DNA of 64,000 nucleotides from Flectobacillus rivi. Its GTDB lineage: Bacteria > Bacteroidota > Bacteroidia > Cytophagales > Spirosomataceae. Every line of letters begins with the position of its first letter. Position 1 is the stretch's first letter. A program made the position numbers and the translations under genes. Under the pieces are notes generated by a model. That model saw only the letters and a list, made by a program, of their open reading frames with translations. It was not told the DNA's origin and ran no database searches. Shown piece by piece: positions 44,954 through 53,796 of this stretch. The stretch covers positions 1 through 64,000 of the forward strand of contig NZ_JASHIE010000002.1 in the NCBI RefSeq assembly GCF_030056655.1. The letters run 5' to 3'.

Positions 44954-45188
44954 ATTTAGTGATTTGTAATTGAGTGATTTAGTGATTATTTAAAAATCTA
45001 TATTTCTAGGAGTAAAGACGCAATGCATTGCGTCTAAAGAGGTATCATTCGGAATATAGTATCAAAAAAAGCGGTCGAAAATTATTTTTGACCGCTTTTT
45101 TTGATGAATATTTGGGTATTGATGCTGAAACTCTCAAAAGTCACATCTAATATAAAAACCTATTATTAAAATACTTATACACTAAATA
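44954..45188. repeat. Dispersed element carrying a bidirectional terminator, copy A
   Basis: The left arm (44954 onward) matches the left arm of the element at 58531-58776 over about 55 bases. The right end has an inverted, diverged copy of the same sequence. Near the centre is a perfect 16-bp hairpin, 45061-45076 with 45090-45105, with A- and T-rich flanks suited to termination in both directions. It also contains a perfect 20-bp palindrome at 45016-45035 (agacgcaatg and its complement). It lies between the convergent GH73 gene and pyrB. Confidence 0.7.
45061..45105. terminator. Bidirectional terminator inside the dispersed element
   Basis: A perfect 16-bp stem with GC core gcggtc and AT tails, and a 13-nt loop. 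It serves the convergent GH73 gene (ends 44843) and pyrB (ends 45214). Confidence 0.75.
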
Positions 45189-45213
45189 CTCCCTCACAAT
45201 TTAGTATTATTTC

Positions 45214-46137
45214 TTAGTTTTGCGCTGCTAACAAATATAACACTGCCATACGCACTGCTACACCGTTTTCTACCTGATCAAGAATGATAGAATGATGAGA
45301 ATCAGCGGCATCTGAAGTAAGTTCAACCCCACGGTTGATAGGGCCTGGGTGCATTAGTACGATTTCTTTATCCAGTTCATCCAACATTTTTTTGTTGATA
45401 CCGTAGTACAAAGAATACTCACGCAAAGACGGGAAATACTTGATTTGTTGGCGTTCCAACTGAATACGCAATACGTTGGCTACATCGCACCATGCCAAAG
45501 CTTTTTTAACATCGTGGCAAACCTTTACGCCTAGTTCAGTAATATGTCGAGGAATCAAGGTAGAAGGACCACAAAGCATTACTTCTGCACCTTGTTTTTT
45601 TAAGGCAAAAATATTGGACAATGCCACACGTGAGTGTAAAATATCGCCGATAATAGCGATTTTCTTTCCTGCTAAATCACCCAATTTTTCACGCATCGAA
45701 AACGAATCTAATAATGCCTGTGTTGGGTGCTCATGCGTGCCATCGCCAGCATTAACGATATTGGCACTGATATGTTTTGACAAATAGTGTGGTGCTCCTG
45801 GACTAGCATGACGCATCACAATCATATCTACTTTCATGGCCAAAATGTTATTGACCGTATCCAAAAGTGTTTCTCCTTTTTTCACAGAACTTCCTGCTGC
45901 TGAAAAGCTTAAGGTATCGGCCGATAGGCGTTTTTCTGCTAATTCGAAAGAGAGACGTGTACGAGTTGAATTTTCGAAAAATACATTAGCAATTGTCACA
46001 TCACGAAGCGAAGGCACTTTTTTGATAGGACGATTGATAACTTCTTTAAACTCGGTGGCAGTAGCCATGATGAGTTCGATATCTTCAGGAGTTAGGTCTT
46101 TGATACCCAAAAGATGGCGAGTGCTTAATTTTTGCAT
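45214..46137 (-). CDS. pyrB: Aspartate carbamoyltransferase catalytic subunit
   Basis: A 307-residue enzyme condensing carbamoyl phosphate and aspartate. The carbamoyl-phosphate motif FFENSTRTR is at 53-61, and HPTQALLD and MHPGPINRGVE are the other family marks. It follows pyrR after 80 bases on the same strand, the usual pyrR-pyrB order, so its expression should be set by PyrR. No pyrI regulatory subunit is visible. Confidence 0.97.
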   Translation of the reverse strand: MQKLSTRHLLGIKDLTPEDIELIMATATEFKEVINRPIKKVPSLRDVTIANVFFENSTRTRLSFELAEKRLSADTLSFSAAGSSVKKGETLLDTVNNILAMKVDMIVMRHASPGAPHYLSKHISANIVNAGDGTHEHPTQALLDSFSMREKLGDLAGKKIAIIGDILHSRVALSNIFALKKQGAEVMLCGPSTLIPRHITELGVKVCHDVKKALAWCDVANVLRIQLERQQIKYFPSLREYSLYYGINKKMLDELDKEIVLMHPGPINRGVELTSDAADSHHSIILDQVENGVAVRMAVLYLLAAQN

Positions 46138-46217
46138 GGTAATTTATAGCTCAAAACGCAGTATGCGATGAAATAAGTCAAAAAAATACACGACTCAAAA
46201 AGAATCGTGCCATCAGA

Positions 46218-46754
46218 TTATTTTGTAATCAACCAAATTCTATCGGCTTCATGGCCTTGTTCTTTCCATTCAACCAATACCTTTTCGGTATCAATAGTAT
46301 TTACCTTTTTGCCAACATAGTCAGGTTTAACAGGTAAATCACGGTTGTAGATACGATCGACCAACACACACAATTCCACCTTATCTGGGCGACCAAATGC
46401 CGTCATTGCATCTAGTGCAGCACGTACCATACGACCTGTAGCCAATACGTCATCCACTAAAATAACCTTCTTATTTTCAATCAAGAAAGGCACTTTAGTA
46501 GCGTTGGGCTTGAGGGGCTCACGGCGACGAAAATCGTCACGATAGAAAGTAGCATCTAATTGTCCTAATGGAATATTTTTGCCTGTAATGCTTAACAATT
46601 CTTCTTGAATACGTTTAGCAAAGAAGATACCTCTTGGTTGTAAACCAATGATGACACTATCAGTAAAATCTTGGTGATTCTCGATCAATTCTTGACAGAG
46701 ACGGCTGATAGTAATCTCTAAAAGGGGGCTTGAAAGAATAAGTTTCCGTTGCAT
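46218..46754 (-). CDS. pyrR: Bifunctional pyr operon regulator / uracil phosphoribosyltransferase
   Basis: A protein of 178 residues from the ATG at 46754; an in-frame TTG at 46763 would add three. The PRPP-binding motif VILVDDVLATGRMVRAALDAM (quoted in parts: VDDVLATGR) and the opening VIIGLQPRGIFFAKRI are typical of PyrR. In Firmicutes PyrR binds the pyr mRNA leader in response to UMP; in Bacteroidota its mechanism is less clear. A -7 box sits six bases before the ATG, so the mRNA may have almost no leader, which would rule out attenuation ahead of pyrR itself. Confidence 0.93.
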   Translation of the reverse strand: MQRKLILSSPLLEITISRLCQELIENHQDFTDSVIIGLQPRGIFFAKRIQEELLSITGKNIPLGQLDATFYRDDFRRREPLKPNATKVPFLIENKKVILVDDVLATGRMVRAALDAMTAFGRPDKVELCVLVDRIYNRDLPVKPDYVGKKVNTIDTEKVLVEWKEQGHEADRIWLITK

Positions 46755-46760
46755 TGGATG

Positions 46761-46768
46761 CAAAGATA
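46761..46768 (-). promoter_or_regulatory. -7 promoter element of pyrR
   Basis: TATCTTTG on the minus strand matches TAnnTTTG. Its last base is only six bases from the pyrR ATG, implying a leaderless or nearly leaderless transcript. No TTTG is found at the expected upstream distance, so confidence is moderate. Confidence 0.45.
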
Positions 46769-47054
46769 ATATTAAATTATGAATTGTTCGTGCAGAGACG
46801 CATTAACAGCAACAAAATTACAGGTTTGTTTAGTTTTTGAGCTATAAAACCCTCAGAGATTGTTAATTTATGATTTAAGTTTTTATTCGATTGTTTCTTC
46901 AAGGCAAAATAATTTAATCAATGTCAACATCCACAAATTGATGTTACCCCAATAACAACTGATAAGAAACAGATTATTGTCCTTAATTTTGTAAATAACT
47001 ATCCCCAAACCCCACAAAGGGGTTTTGTTTTACGTTTAAACTATATTCAAACTC

Positions 47055-47924
47055 ATGCAAAGAAGAAATTTTCTTAAGCAATCTGGCCTACTTGCCGCTG
47101 GAGCATTTGCGCTCAATTCATCAGACTTATTCGCCAATTCGAATAGCAAAATCATCAAAACTTTTGGTGTGCAGTTATACAGTGTTCGTGATGTGTTGCC
47201 AAAAGACCCTAAAGGCGTAATGACTCAATTGGCACAAATGGGCTATAAACAATTTGAAAGTTACGGTGGTGCAAAAGGTTTTCTTTGGGGTATGACTCCT
47301 AAAGAAATCAAGTCATTTTTGGGCGACATCGGTGTAAAAATGGTCAGTACGCACTTCAATTATACGGGCGAAATCAAAAAACCAGAAGAGTTGAAAAAGA
47401 GTATTGACTTGGCAGCAGAAGCTGGTTTGAAATACATCCTTTGTCCTTACTTGGGTGCTCAAAAAACATGGGACGATTGGAAGCGCATTGCTGATAAATT
47501 TAACGAAGTGGGTGAGCAAGTGAATAAAGCTGGCTTGAAATTTGGTTATCATAACCACGATTACTCTTTCCACTTGCTAGATGGCAAAATGCCTCAAGAA
47601 TATTTGTTGGAAAACACTGACCCTTCAAAGGTAATGTTCGAATTAGATTTGTGCTGGATTGATGTAGCAGGTGTAAATACAGCAGAACATTTGAAAAAAT
47701 ACGGTAAGCGCTATGAGCTTTGTCATGTAAAAGATTACAAAAAAGAAAATGGCAAGCCTGTTCAAAACGACCTAGGTAAAGGAAGCGTTGACATGCAAAA
47801 AACGCTTAGAGCTGCACTAGACAACGGTATGAAATATTTCATGGTTGAACAAGAAGAATACCCAGAATCGTCATTGATTAGCTTAAAATATGACGCTGAA
47901 TACATGAAAAAACTTTCTATCTAG
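47055..47924 (+). CDS. Xylose-isomerase-like TIM-barrel protein with Tat-type signal
   Basis: A 289-residue protein. The N-terminus MQRRNFLKQSGLLAAGAFAL has the twin-arginine pattern, so it is probably exported folded. The rest is an AP-endonuclease-2/sugar phosphate isomerase-epimerase barrel: GVQLYSVRD at the start, then FGYHNHDYSF, MFELDLCWIDVAG, YELCHVKDYK and MVEQEEYPESSL, which supply the metal-binding histidines, acids and glutamates. Family members isomerise or epimerise sugars or cyclic polyols; the substrate is unknown. Confidence 0.88.
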   Translation: MQRRNFLKQSGLLAAGAFALNSSDLFANSNSKIIKTFGVQLYSVRDVLPKDPKGVMTQLAQMGYKQFESYGGAKGFLWGMTPKEIKSFLGDIGVKMVSTHFNYTGEIKKPEELKKSIDLAAEAGLKYILCPYLGAQKTWDDWKRIADKFNEVGEQVNKAGLKFGYHNHDYSFHLLDGKMPQEYLLENTDPSKVMFELDLCWIDVAGVNTAEHLKKYGKRYELCHVKDYKKENGKPVQNDLGKGSVDMQKTLRAALDNGMKYFMVEQEEYPESSLISLKYDAEYMKKLSI

Positions 47925-47962
47925 TATTATTTGAGGACTTAGGCAAAGAGAATATAGACATT

Positions 47963-48175
47963 AGAGTATGTTTAATAATTTTATTTAGCACTTGTTGAAA
48001 AAACAAAATTTTCACTCGACACTCCTTACTTTTCTTGTCTTGACACAAGAAAAGTAACAAAAGAAAGTCAAGAAATCCTAAACTCGCCTACGGCTCAAAC
48101 AACAGGATTTCATTAGTGTAAATACAAACTTTTTCATTTTAATAGCTTATAATATTTAAACATGCTCTTAGTTTA
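47963..48175. repeat. Dispersed palindromic element, copy 2
   Basis: The core 48026-48111 is near-identical to 40746-40831, with the same 13-bp hairpin (48026-48038 with 48045-48057) and outer stem. The outer ends, near 47963 and 48175, are an inverted repeat of the form agagtatgtttaataat with a few mismatches. It fills most of the 397-base gap between the TIM-barrel and DUF5916 genes. Confidence 0.75.
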
Positions 48176-48321
48176 AAACTGCATTGTTATCTCTTTGCCT
48201 ATTTTCTATTAAACAGTTCATACTACATCTACCATCAATTGGTTTTCTATCATTTACAAAAATATCTCTACTCCTCTCTATCAACGTTTAATCTCAACTC
48301 ACATACTATCCTAAATAATTA

Positions 48322-50529
48322 ATGAAAAGATTTCTCCTCCCACTATTATTGGTTTGGACTGGGGTAACCGCACAAGATGCTGAAGTTTTTAAACCAGATT
48401 CCATCAAAAAAGAGCTTAAAGCTATTCAGATACATCATAAACTAAAAGTTGATGGATTACTCAATGATGAAGAATGGAAATTGGCGCCAAGCTCCCCACA
48501 CTTTACCCAAATAGAACCTTTTCAAGGTAATAAGCCCAACCACCATACTGAAGTGAAAGTATTGTACAACAATCATTTTCTATATTTCGGTATTACTTCA
48601 AAGGATTCTTTAGGGAAAAAGGCCATTAGAGCCACCGATTTCAAAAGAGATTTCAATGCACTTCAGCACGATTTAATCATGCTGTCATTTGATGGATTTA
48701 ATGATCAACGAAATGCTATTTCGTTAGGAACTAACCCTTATGGTGTACAACGAGATCTATTGTCCTTCGATGACTTATATTATGACATGGATTGGGACGG
48801 GCTTTGGCGTGTACGTACAAGCCGAAGCGATTCTGGGTGGGTCGCCGAAATTGCCATTCCTTGGCAAACCCTTCGTTATCCGAAGACGGCAGATTCTATT
48901 CAAAATTGGGGTATAAATATTTATAGAAATAGAAGGCTAAGCAACGAGGTTTCTGCCCTTTCGGCATTTCCTCGCTCGTTTACTGCTATGCGTATGAATT
49001 ACGCAGGAAAATTGACCAACTTAAAACCTCCTCCCCCAACTTCAAACATCCGTTTTCAACCTTATTTCTTGACTTCGTATGACCATTATTCGGGCTATGA
49101 TGCTTCGGTAAAACCTGAAGAGACGAATATTAAAGTGGGCGGAGAAATGAAATGGGCTATCAATACTAATACCATTTTTGACTTAACAATCAATACCGAC
49201 TTTGCTCAAGCCGATGCCGACCGTCAGGTAAATAATGTGAGTAGGTTTTCGGTATTTTTTCCAGAAAGACGCCAATTCTTTCTCGAAAATGCTTCTCTTT
49301 TTGGTGTAGGCATTAGTCGAAATCCTGACGAATCGGGTGGTAATATGCGTATTCAGCCATTTTTTAGTCGCCGAATTGGCTTGGACGATAAAGGAAATCC
49401 TATTCCTATCGAAATTGGAGGCAGACTTGTATATCGATCAGATAAAAGAAACTTTGGAGCTATATTGATGCGACAAAAAGAACTTGGAGATTCACCTGCA
49501 ACTAACTTTTTTGTAGGGCGTTTTTCTGAAAATTTTGGTAAACAAAATCGTGTAGGTGGCTTATTAACCCTTAAAAATAGACCCGATGGCACCAATATCG
49601 TAAGTACTGTTGATGCTTTTTTTAGGCTTTCGGATACGCACTCTTTAAATACCTTGGTATCGCAGTCGTCGTCGAGTATTACAGGAAAAAATGGTATGAC
49701 GGCGTATGCACAATACTTTTTTGTCAATAATCAATTCAAAATCTGGTGGACACAGTCGATAGTCACCAAGGATTATGACCCTGAATTGGGTTTTGTCTCA
49801 CGTAACGATGTAGTTGCTACAACACCAGGGATTTTTTGGTGGTATCGCGGAAAACATTTACCCTTCAAAAAGTGGCTTCGAGCTTGGGAACCAAGTATTT
49901 TCCCAGAGTTCTACCATCAAGCCTCCACAGGCAAACTGATTGAACGAGTTTGGACAATTTACCCCATTTGGCTGAACTTGCAAAGTGGCGGATATTTTGG
50001 GTATAGTATCAACCCTACTTATCAGTATTTGACAGAAGCCTTTGAACCACTTGGGGTAAAAATTGGTGCTGGTGAGTACAACTATGTGCGTCATCAAATG
50101 TATTACAGTACGGACCCCTCACGTGTGCTCAATTTACAAGTAGGCTATTCGGGAGGTTCTTATTTTAATGGTCATTTGGATGGAGCAGACGCTACCTTAC
50201 AGTTTGCGCCCATGCCTCATGTGTCATTATCTGGGAGATTTAACCGAAATCATTTCTCGAAAGTGGGCGAAAATCAAACGACGACCAATGTAGATTTATA
50301 TTCCATTGAGGGAAGATTTGCGCTTAATCCTAGATTACAACTCATAGGATTTTACCAAAGAAACTCTGAAAATAGCTCACAGAATTACAACATTAGGTTT
50401 TCGTGGGAATACCAACCTTTATCATATATCTATCTGGTATTCAACCAACAATCCTTTAATCCATACATGGAAAGAGTACGTGTAGAAAATCATGTGATTA
50501 CCAAAATTAGTTATTTGAAGCAGTTTTAG
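48322..50529 (+). CDS. DUF5916 protein with carbohydrate-binding-like N-terminal domain
   Basis: A 735-residue exported protein with a signal peptide (about 1-17). Residues about 35-215 resemble the CBM9-like domain (IHHKLKVDGLLNDEEWKLAP, YFGITSKDS, DWDGLWRVRTSRSDSGWVAEIAIPW quoted in parts). The C-terminal two-thirds is DUF5916, rich in amphipathic beta-strands (FDLTINTDFAQADADRQ, FSVFFPERRQFFLENASLF) and probably an outer-membrane barrel. Function is unknown; a role in binding or passage of a glycan or peptide is often supposed. It is a single gene ended by a hairpin at 50591-50629. Confidence 0.85.
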   Translation: MKRFLLPLLLVWTGVTAQDAEVFKPDSIKKELKAIQIHHKLKVDGLLNDEEWKLAPSSPHFTQIEPFQGNKPNHHTEVKVLYNNHFLYFGITSKDSLGKKAIRATDFKRDFNALQHDLIMLSFDGFNDQRNAISLGTNPYGVQRDLLSFDDLYYDMDWDGLWRVRTSRSDSGWVAEIAIPWQTLRYPKTADSIQNWGINIYRNRRLSNEVSALSAFPRSFTAMRMNYAGKLTNLKPPPPTSNIRFQPYFLTSYDHYSGYDASVKPEETNIKVGGEMKWAINTNTIFDLTINTDFAQADADRQVNNVSRFSVFFPERRQFFLENASLFGVGISRNPDESGGNMRIQPFFSRRIGLDDKGNPIPIEIGGRLVYRSDKRNFGAILMRQKELGDSPATNFFVGRFSENFGKQNRVGGLLTLKNRPDGTNIVSTVDAFFRLSDTHSLNTLVSQSSSSITGKNGMTAYAQYFFVNNQFKIWWTQSIVTKDYDPELGFVSRNDVVATTPGIFWWYRGKHLPFKKWLRAWEPSIFPEFYHQASTGKLIERVWTIYPIWLNLQSGGYFGYSINPTYQYLTEAFEPLGVKIGAGEYNYVRHQMYYSTDPSRVLNLQVGYSGGSYFNGHLDGADATLQFAPMPHVSLSGRFNRNHFSKVGENQTTTNVDLYSIEGRFALNPRLQLIGFYQRNSENSSQNYNIRFSWEYQPLSYIYLVFNQQSFNPYMERVRVENHVITKISYLKQF

Positions 50530-50590
50530 AGAAAAGAAAACAGAGATAAGGTACAAATACGTAATTCCATCAAATCTTAAGCGCTAAACA

Positions 50591-50629
50591 AAAACCACTT
50601 CAACTCATAAATAGCGTTGAAGGGGTTTT
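50591..50629 (+). terminator. Terminator after the DUF5916 gene
   Basis: A 14-position stem with one mismatch, 50591-50604 with 50616-50629, loop of 11 nt, ending in TTTTG. It may also serve the convergent rfbC gene. Confidence 0.6.
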
Positions 50630-50689
50630 GTTCTAGATAATTTTCAAGATAATAGCAAGAAAGCTTTATATGAAAAACTTTCTTTTTGA

Positions 50690-51220
50690 CTACTTCAAAT
50701 CCTTGAAGCTTGGCAATACTAAATCCTTTGAGGATACGATTGGGTTTTCTACGCCCCAGTCGATGCCAAGGTCAGGGTCATTATAAATAATACCCGATTC
50801 AGAAGCTTTGTGCCAGTATTCAGTACACTTGTACAAAAATACAGTCTCTTCCAAAGCCACAAAACCGTGTGCGAATCCAGCAGGGACAAATAACATATTG
50901 CCCACGTTTGAATCCAATTCAAATTTGGCGTGTTGACCAAAAGTTGGAGAATTACGGCGAATATCTACCACGACATCAATGACTTTTCCAGTGATTACAC
51001 GCACCAATTTGCCTTGTGCAAAAGGATCATATTGGAAGTGCAAGCCCCGAACGACGCCAGGCTTTGACCAAGAGTGGTTGTCTTGGACAAAATTCCCTGG
51101 AACACCATTTGCTTCAAAAAGTTTTTGATTGTACGATTCGAAAAAAAAACCTCTTTCGTCTTCGAACTTAGTTGGGTAGCATTCGATAACTCCTTCTAAG
51201 GCTGTTGTCTTAAACTGCAT
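50690..51220 (-). CDS. rfbC: dTDP-4-dehydrorhamnose 3,5-epimerase
   Basis: A 176-residue cupin-fold enzyme of dTDP-rhamnose synthesis. Seen: FEDERGFFFESYN, FVQDNHSWSKPGVVRGLHFQ (quoted in part; the histidine of RGLHFQ is the catalytic base), GKVIDVVVDIRRNSPTFGQ and PAGFAHGFVALEE. It is unaccompanied by rfbA, rfbB or rfbD here, so the pathway genes are scattered. Confidence 0.93.
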   Translation of the reverse strand: MQFKTTALEGVIECYPTKFEDERGFFFESYNQKLFEANGVPGNFVQDNHSWSKPGVVRGLHFQYDPFAQGKLVRVITGKVIDVVVDIRRNSPTFGQHAKFELDSNVGNMLFVPAGFAHGFVALEETVFLYKCTEYWHKASESGIIYNDPDLGIDWGVENPIVSSKDLVLPSFKDLK

Positions 51221-51397
51221 TATTAACGAAATTGAATAGACTGATTAACTAATTTGTTTTGAGATTCTTCAAAGTTAGTTTTTTCATAACGAAACCTAAA
51301 ATTATTTTAAAGGAATCTACTTATTTGATAGCTTTTATGTTCAAGCCTGCCTTTTCTGCTATTGGAAAAGTTCAAAAACTTTATCGAATAAACTTCC

Positions 51398-51405
51398 TAC
51401 CTTTG
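51398..51405 (+). promoter_or_regulatory. -7 promoter element of hemW
   Basis: TACCTTTG matches TAnnTTTG exactly and lies 46 bases before the hemW ATG. No TTTG is visible at 19-21 bases upstream. Confidence 0.4.
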
Positions 51406-51451
51406 CCATTTATTTACCCCAAAATTGGGAATTAACATCGCACTCAAACGT

Positions 51452-52579
51452 ATGCATATATACCTTCATATTCCTTTTTGCAAACAAGCTTGTTACTATT
51501 GTGACTTTCATTTTAGTACCTCTTTATCTCAAAAAGAAGCCGTAGTCGAGGCGATTTGTCAAGAAATCCGTTTACAGAAAAACTACCTCAAGAATACCTA
51601 TATAACAACCATTTACTTTGGTGGTGGCACGCCCTCTATTTTGGATGAAACTTCATTAGGCGCCATTTTTTCTACCTTACACCAAACATTTACCATTTTG
51701 CCTGATGCTGAAATTACCCTAGAGGCAAACCCAGACGATATTAGTGTTGAAAAACTAGCCATATTCAAAAAATTTGGCATCAACCGACTCAGCATTGGTA
51801 TTCAGTCATTTCATGAGCCACATCTCAAACAAATGAATCGTGCACATAATGCACACGAGGCCGAAACTTGTGTCAAACTAGCACAGGATGCAGGAATTGA
51901 TAATATTACGATTGATTTGATTTATGCGATTCCAGCACCAGACCACCAGATTTTATATTCAGATTTGGCAAAAGTTGAAGCATTAAATCTTCAGCACGTA
52001 TCCGCCTATTGTCTGACAATCGAACCACAAACGGTTTTTGGAAAATGGACAAAACAAGGCAAAATGCCCAATATTGACGATGATTTTTCGGCACAGCAAT
52101 TCAACATTCTGGTTGAAAATCTTCAAAGAATGGGCTATGAACAGTACGAAATTTCCAATTTTGCCCGAAATCAGCAGTATTCAAAGCATAATACCAGCTA
52201 TTGGAAACAAGAAGAATATCTGGGCATTGGTCCGTCGGCACATAGTTTTAATGGAGCTAGTCGCCAGTATAATATTGCTAATAACACCAAATATGTTCAG
52301 CAAATCAGCGCAGGAATTATTCCAGCAACACTTGAAATACTTACTAAGGAGGACCAAATCAATGAATATTTGTTGACAGGACTAAGAACTATCTGGGGCT
52401 GTAAAATTGATTATTTGGATAGTATTCTTGGAAGCTCTTTTTTAGATTTACAAAAAAGCTATCTTGAACCAATTTTAAGAGCTGGGCATCTTGAAATTAA
52501 TCAGCATACACTCAAGCTCACAGAATCAGGAAAACTTTTTGCCGACCGTATTGCCTCAGACTTATTTGTAGAAGAATAG
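51452..52579 (+). CDS. hemW: Radical SAM protein HemW (coproporphyrinogen III oxidase-like)
   Basis: A 375-residue protein starting MHIYLHIPFCKQACYYCDF. The radical-SAM cysteines C10, C14 and C17 form CxxxCxxC, followed by YFGGGTPS, EANPDDI and RLSIGIQSFHEPHLKQMNRAH (quoted in parts). The length and the CxxxCxxC without the extra HemN cysteine fit HemW, a haem chaperone, rather than the HemN oxidase. An in-frame TTG at 51425 would add nine residues, but the family begins at this ATG. Confidence 0.93.
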   Translation: MHIYLHIPFCKQACYYCDFHFSTSLSQKEAVVEAICQEIRLQKNYLKNTYITTIYFGGGTPSILDETSLGAIFSTLHQTFTILPDAEITLEANPDDISVEKLAIFKKFGINRLSIGIQSFHEPHLKQMNRAHNAHEAETCVKLAQDAGIDNITIDLIYAIPAPDHQILYSDLAKVEALNLQHVSAYCLTIEPQTVFGKWTKQGKMPNIDDDFSAQQFNILVENLQRMGYEQYEISNFARNQQYSKHNTSYWKQEEYLGIGPSAHSFNGASRQYNIANNTKYVQQISAGIIPATLEILTKEDQINEYLLTGLRTIWGCKIDYLDSILGSSFLDLQKSYLEPILRAGHLEINQHTLKLTESGKLFADRIASDLFVEE

Positions 52580-52822
52580 AGCAAAATATCATTTCTCCGA
52601 GACGGTAGTTTTGCTAGAATTGTTTTTACAGACCAATGATAGGCAGAATGCTAAAAAACGCTTTATCATTCAAAATCAATATTTTGTATTTTTTCTAGAA
52701 ATACTTCCTAAAATTATAACAAAACCAATGATATTTTTGAGTAAATTTGTGTTTCTCAGCTTATGGCAAAAACCTAATCTACTCGTACAAATCAACTCCT
52801 CATTTGATATACAGATTGCTTT

Positions 52823-53620
52823 ATGGGAAAAAATACATTCAAAATCACTGAGCAAGAACCAATGGAAGAAACCACGCCCAAACCTAGTTGGTGGCAACGT
52901 TATAAAACATTTAGAGAAGACCATACATTTGCACAATACCTACAACGTCTTTTCTTCAAAGCCATCCTTTATTTTTTGGGTATCTCGTTGGCATTGGTGC
53001 TGATTTTTAAATTTGTACCCGTTTGGTTTACCCCTACCATGCTCGATCGCAAAATAGAAGCAATTGCAGATGGACGCGATTCGGAAATCTATTCAGATTG
53101 GGAACCTTACGAAAATATTTCGAAAGAAGTAGCCCTAGCCGTAGTGGCATCTGAAGACCAGCTTTTCCCAGAACATCATGGATTCGACTTTGATGCGATG
53201 TGGGGGGCTTTTCGTCATAATTTCAAAGGTAAAAAAATCAAAGGAGCTAGTACTATTTCGCAACAAGTAGCCAAAAACGTATTTTTGTGGCAAGGCAGAA
53301 GCTATGTACGCAAAGCATTGGAAGCTTATTTTACCTTATTAATCGAATTGATTTGGGGAAAAGAGCGTATCCTTGAAGTATATCTAAATGTTGCCGAAAC
53401 AGGCAAAATGACATTTGGTGTAGAAGCAGCTTCACTTAAATATTATGGGCATTCGGCCAAGTCACTCACACGAGTAGAAGCAGCACGTATAGCGGCCGTA
53501 TTACCTAGCCCCAATCGCTTTTCTATCAAAAAACCTTCGGGTTATGTACAGCGCAGAACCAATTTTATTGTAAGACAAATGCGAGGATTGGGGGGCAAAC
53601 AATATATCTCAAATCTCTAG
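52823..53620 (+). CDS. mtgA: Monofunctional peptidoglycan glycosyltransferase
   Basis: A 265-residue inner-membrane enzyme with one helix (about 44-66) and a periplasmic GT51 domain. E111 in VASEDQLFPEHHGFD is the catalytic base; GASTISQQVAKNVFLW and ERILEVYLNVAETG are the other GT51 motifs. It polymerises lipid II into glycan strands and lacks a transpeptidase domain. A terminator follows within 30 bases. Confidence 0.95.
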   Translation: MGKNTFKITEQEPMEETTPKPSWWQRYKTFREDHTFAQYLQRLFFKAILYFLGISLALVLIFKFVPVWFTPTMLDRKIEAIADGRDSEIYSDWEPYENISKEVALAVVASEDQLFPEHHGFDFDAMWGAFRHNFKGKKIKGASTISQQVAKNVFLWQGRSYVRKALEAYFTLLIELIWGKERILEVYLNVAETGKMTFGVEAASLKYYGHSAKSLTRVEAARIAAVLPSPNRFSIKKPSGYVQRRTNFIVRQMRGLGGKQYISNL

Positions 53621-53645
53621 AGAAGACAAAATATTCTAAAAGTAA

Positions 53646-53687
53646 AAACGGGTAAAAGGTGTTTTTGTGAAACATTTTTACCCGTTT
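53646..53687 (+). terminator. Terminator after mtgA
   Basis: A perfect 12-bp stem, 53646-53657 with 53676-53687, and T-run, 25 bases after the stop. Confidence 0.75.
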
Positions 53688-53757
53688 TTCTATTTTTCAG
53701 CTTATCTAAAAAGTTATTCCTGAACTACCTAGAGGAGTAACGGACTTTATTAAACGG

Positions 53758-53790
53758 TTTGGAAAAGTGGTAAAAAATGTATTACCTTTG
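53758..53790 (+). promoter_or_regulatory. Promoter of a long leader before the lipoprotein gene
   Basis: TTTG at 53758-53761, a 21-base spacer and TACCTTTG at 53783-53790. The predicted start is near 53797, about 340 bases before the next ATG. Confidence 0.65.
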
Positions 53791-53796
53791 CATACA

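Noticed and set aside
46764..47054. Possible attenuator leader for the pyr operon in the region upstream of pyrR
   Set aside because: The -7 promoter box is only six bases from the pyrR ATG, so this DNA would not be in the mRNA, and I see no terminator/antiterminator pair.
52611..53003. 130-codon frame overlapping the start of mtgA
   Set aside because: Its C-terminal part is the other-frame shadow of mtgA and its N-terminal part is basic AT-rich noise; mtgA is certain.
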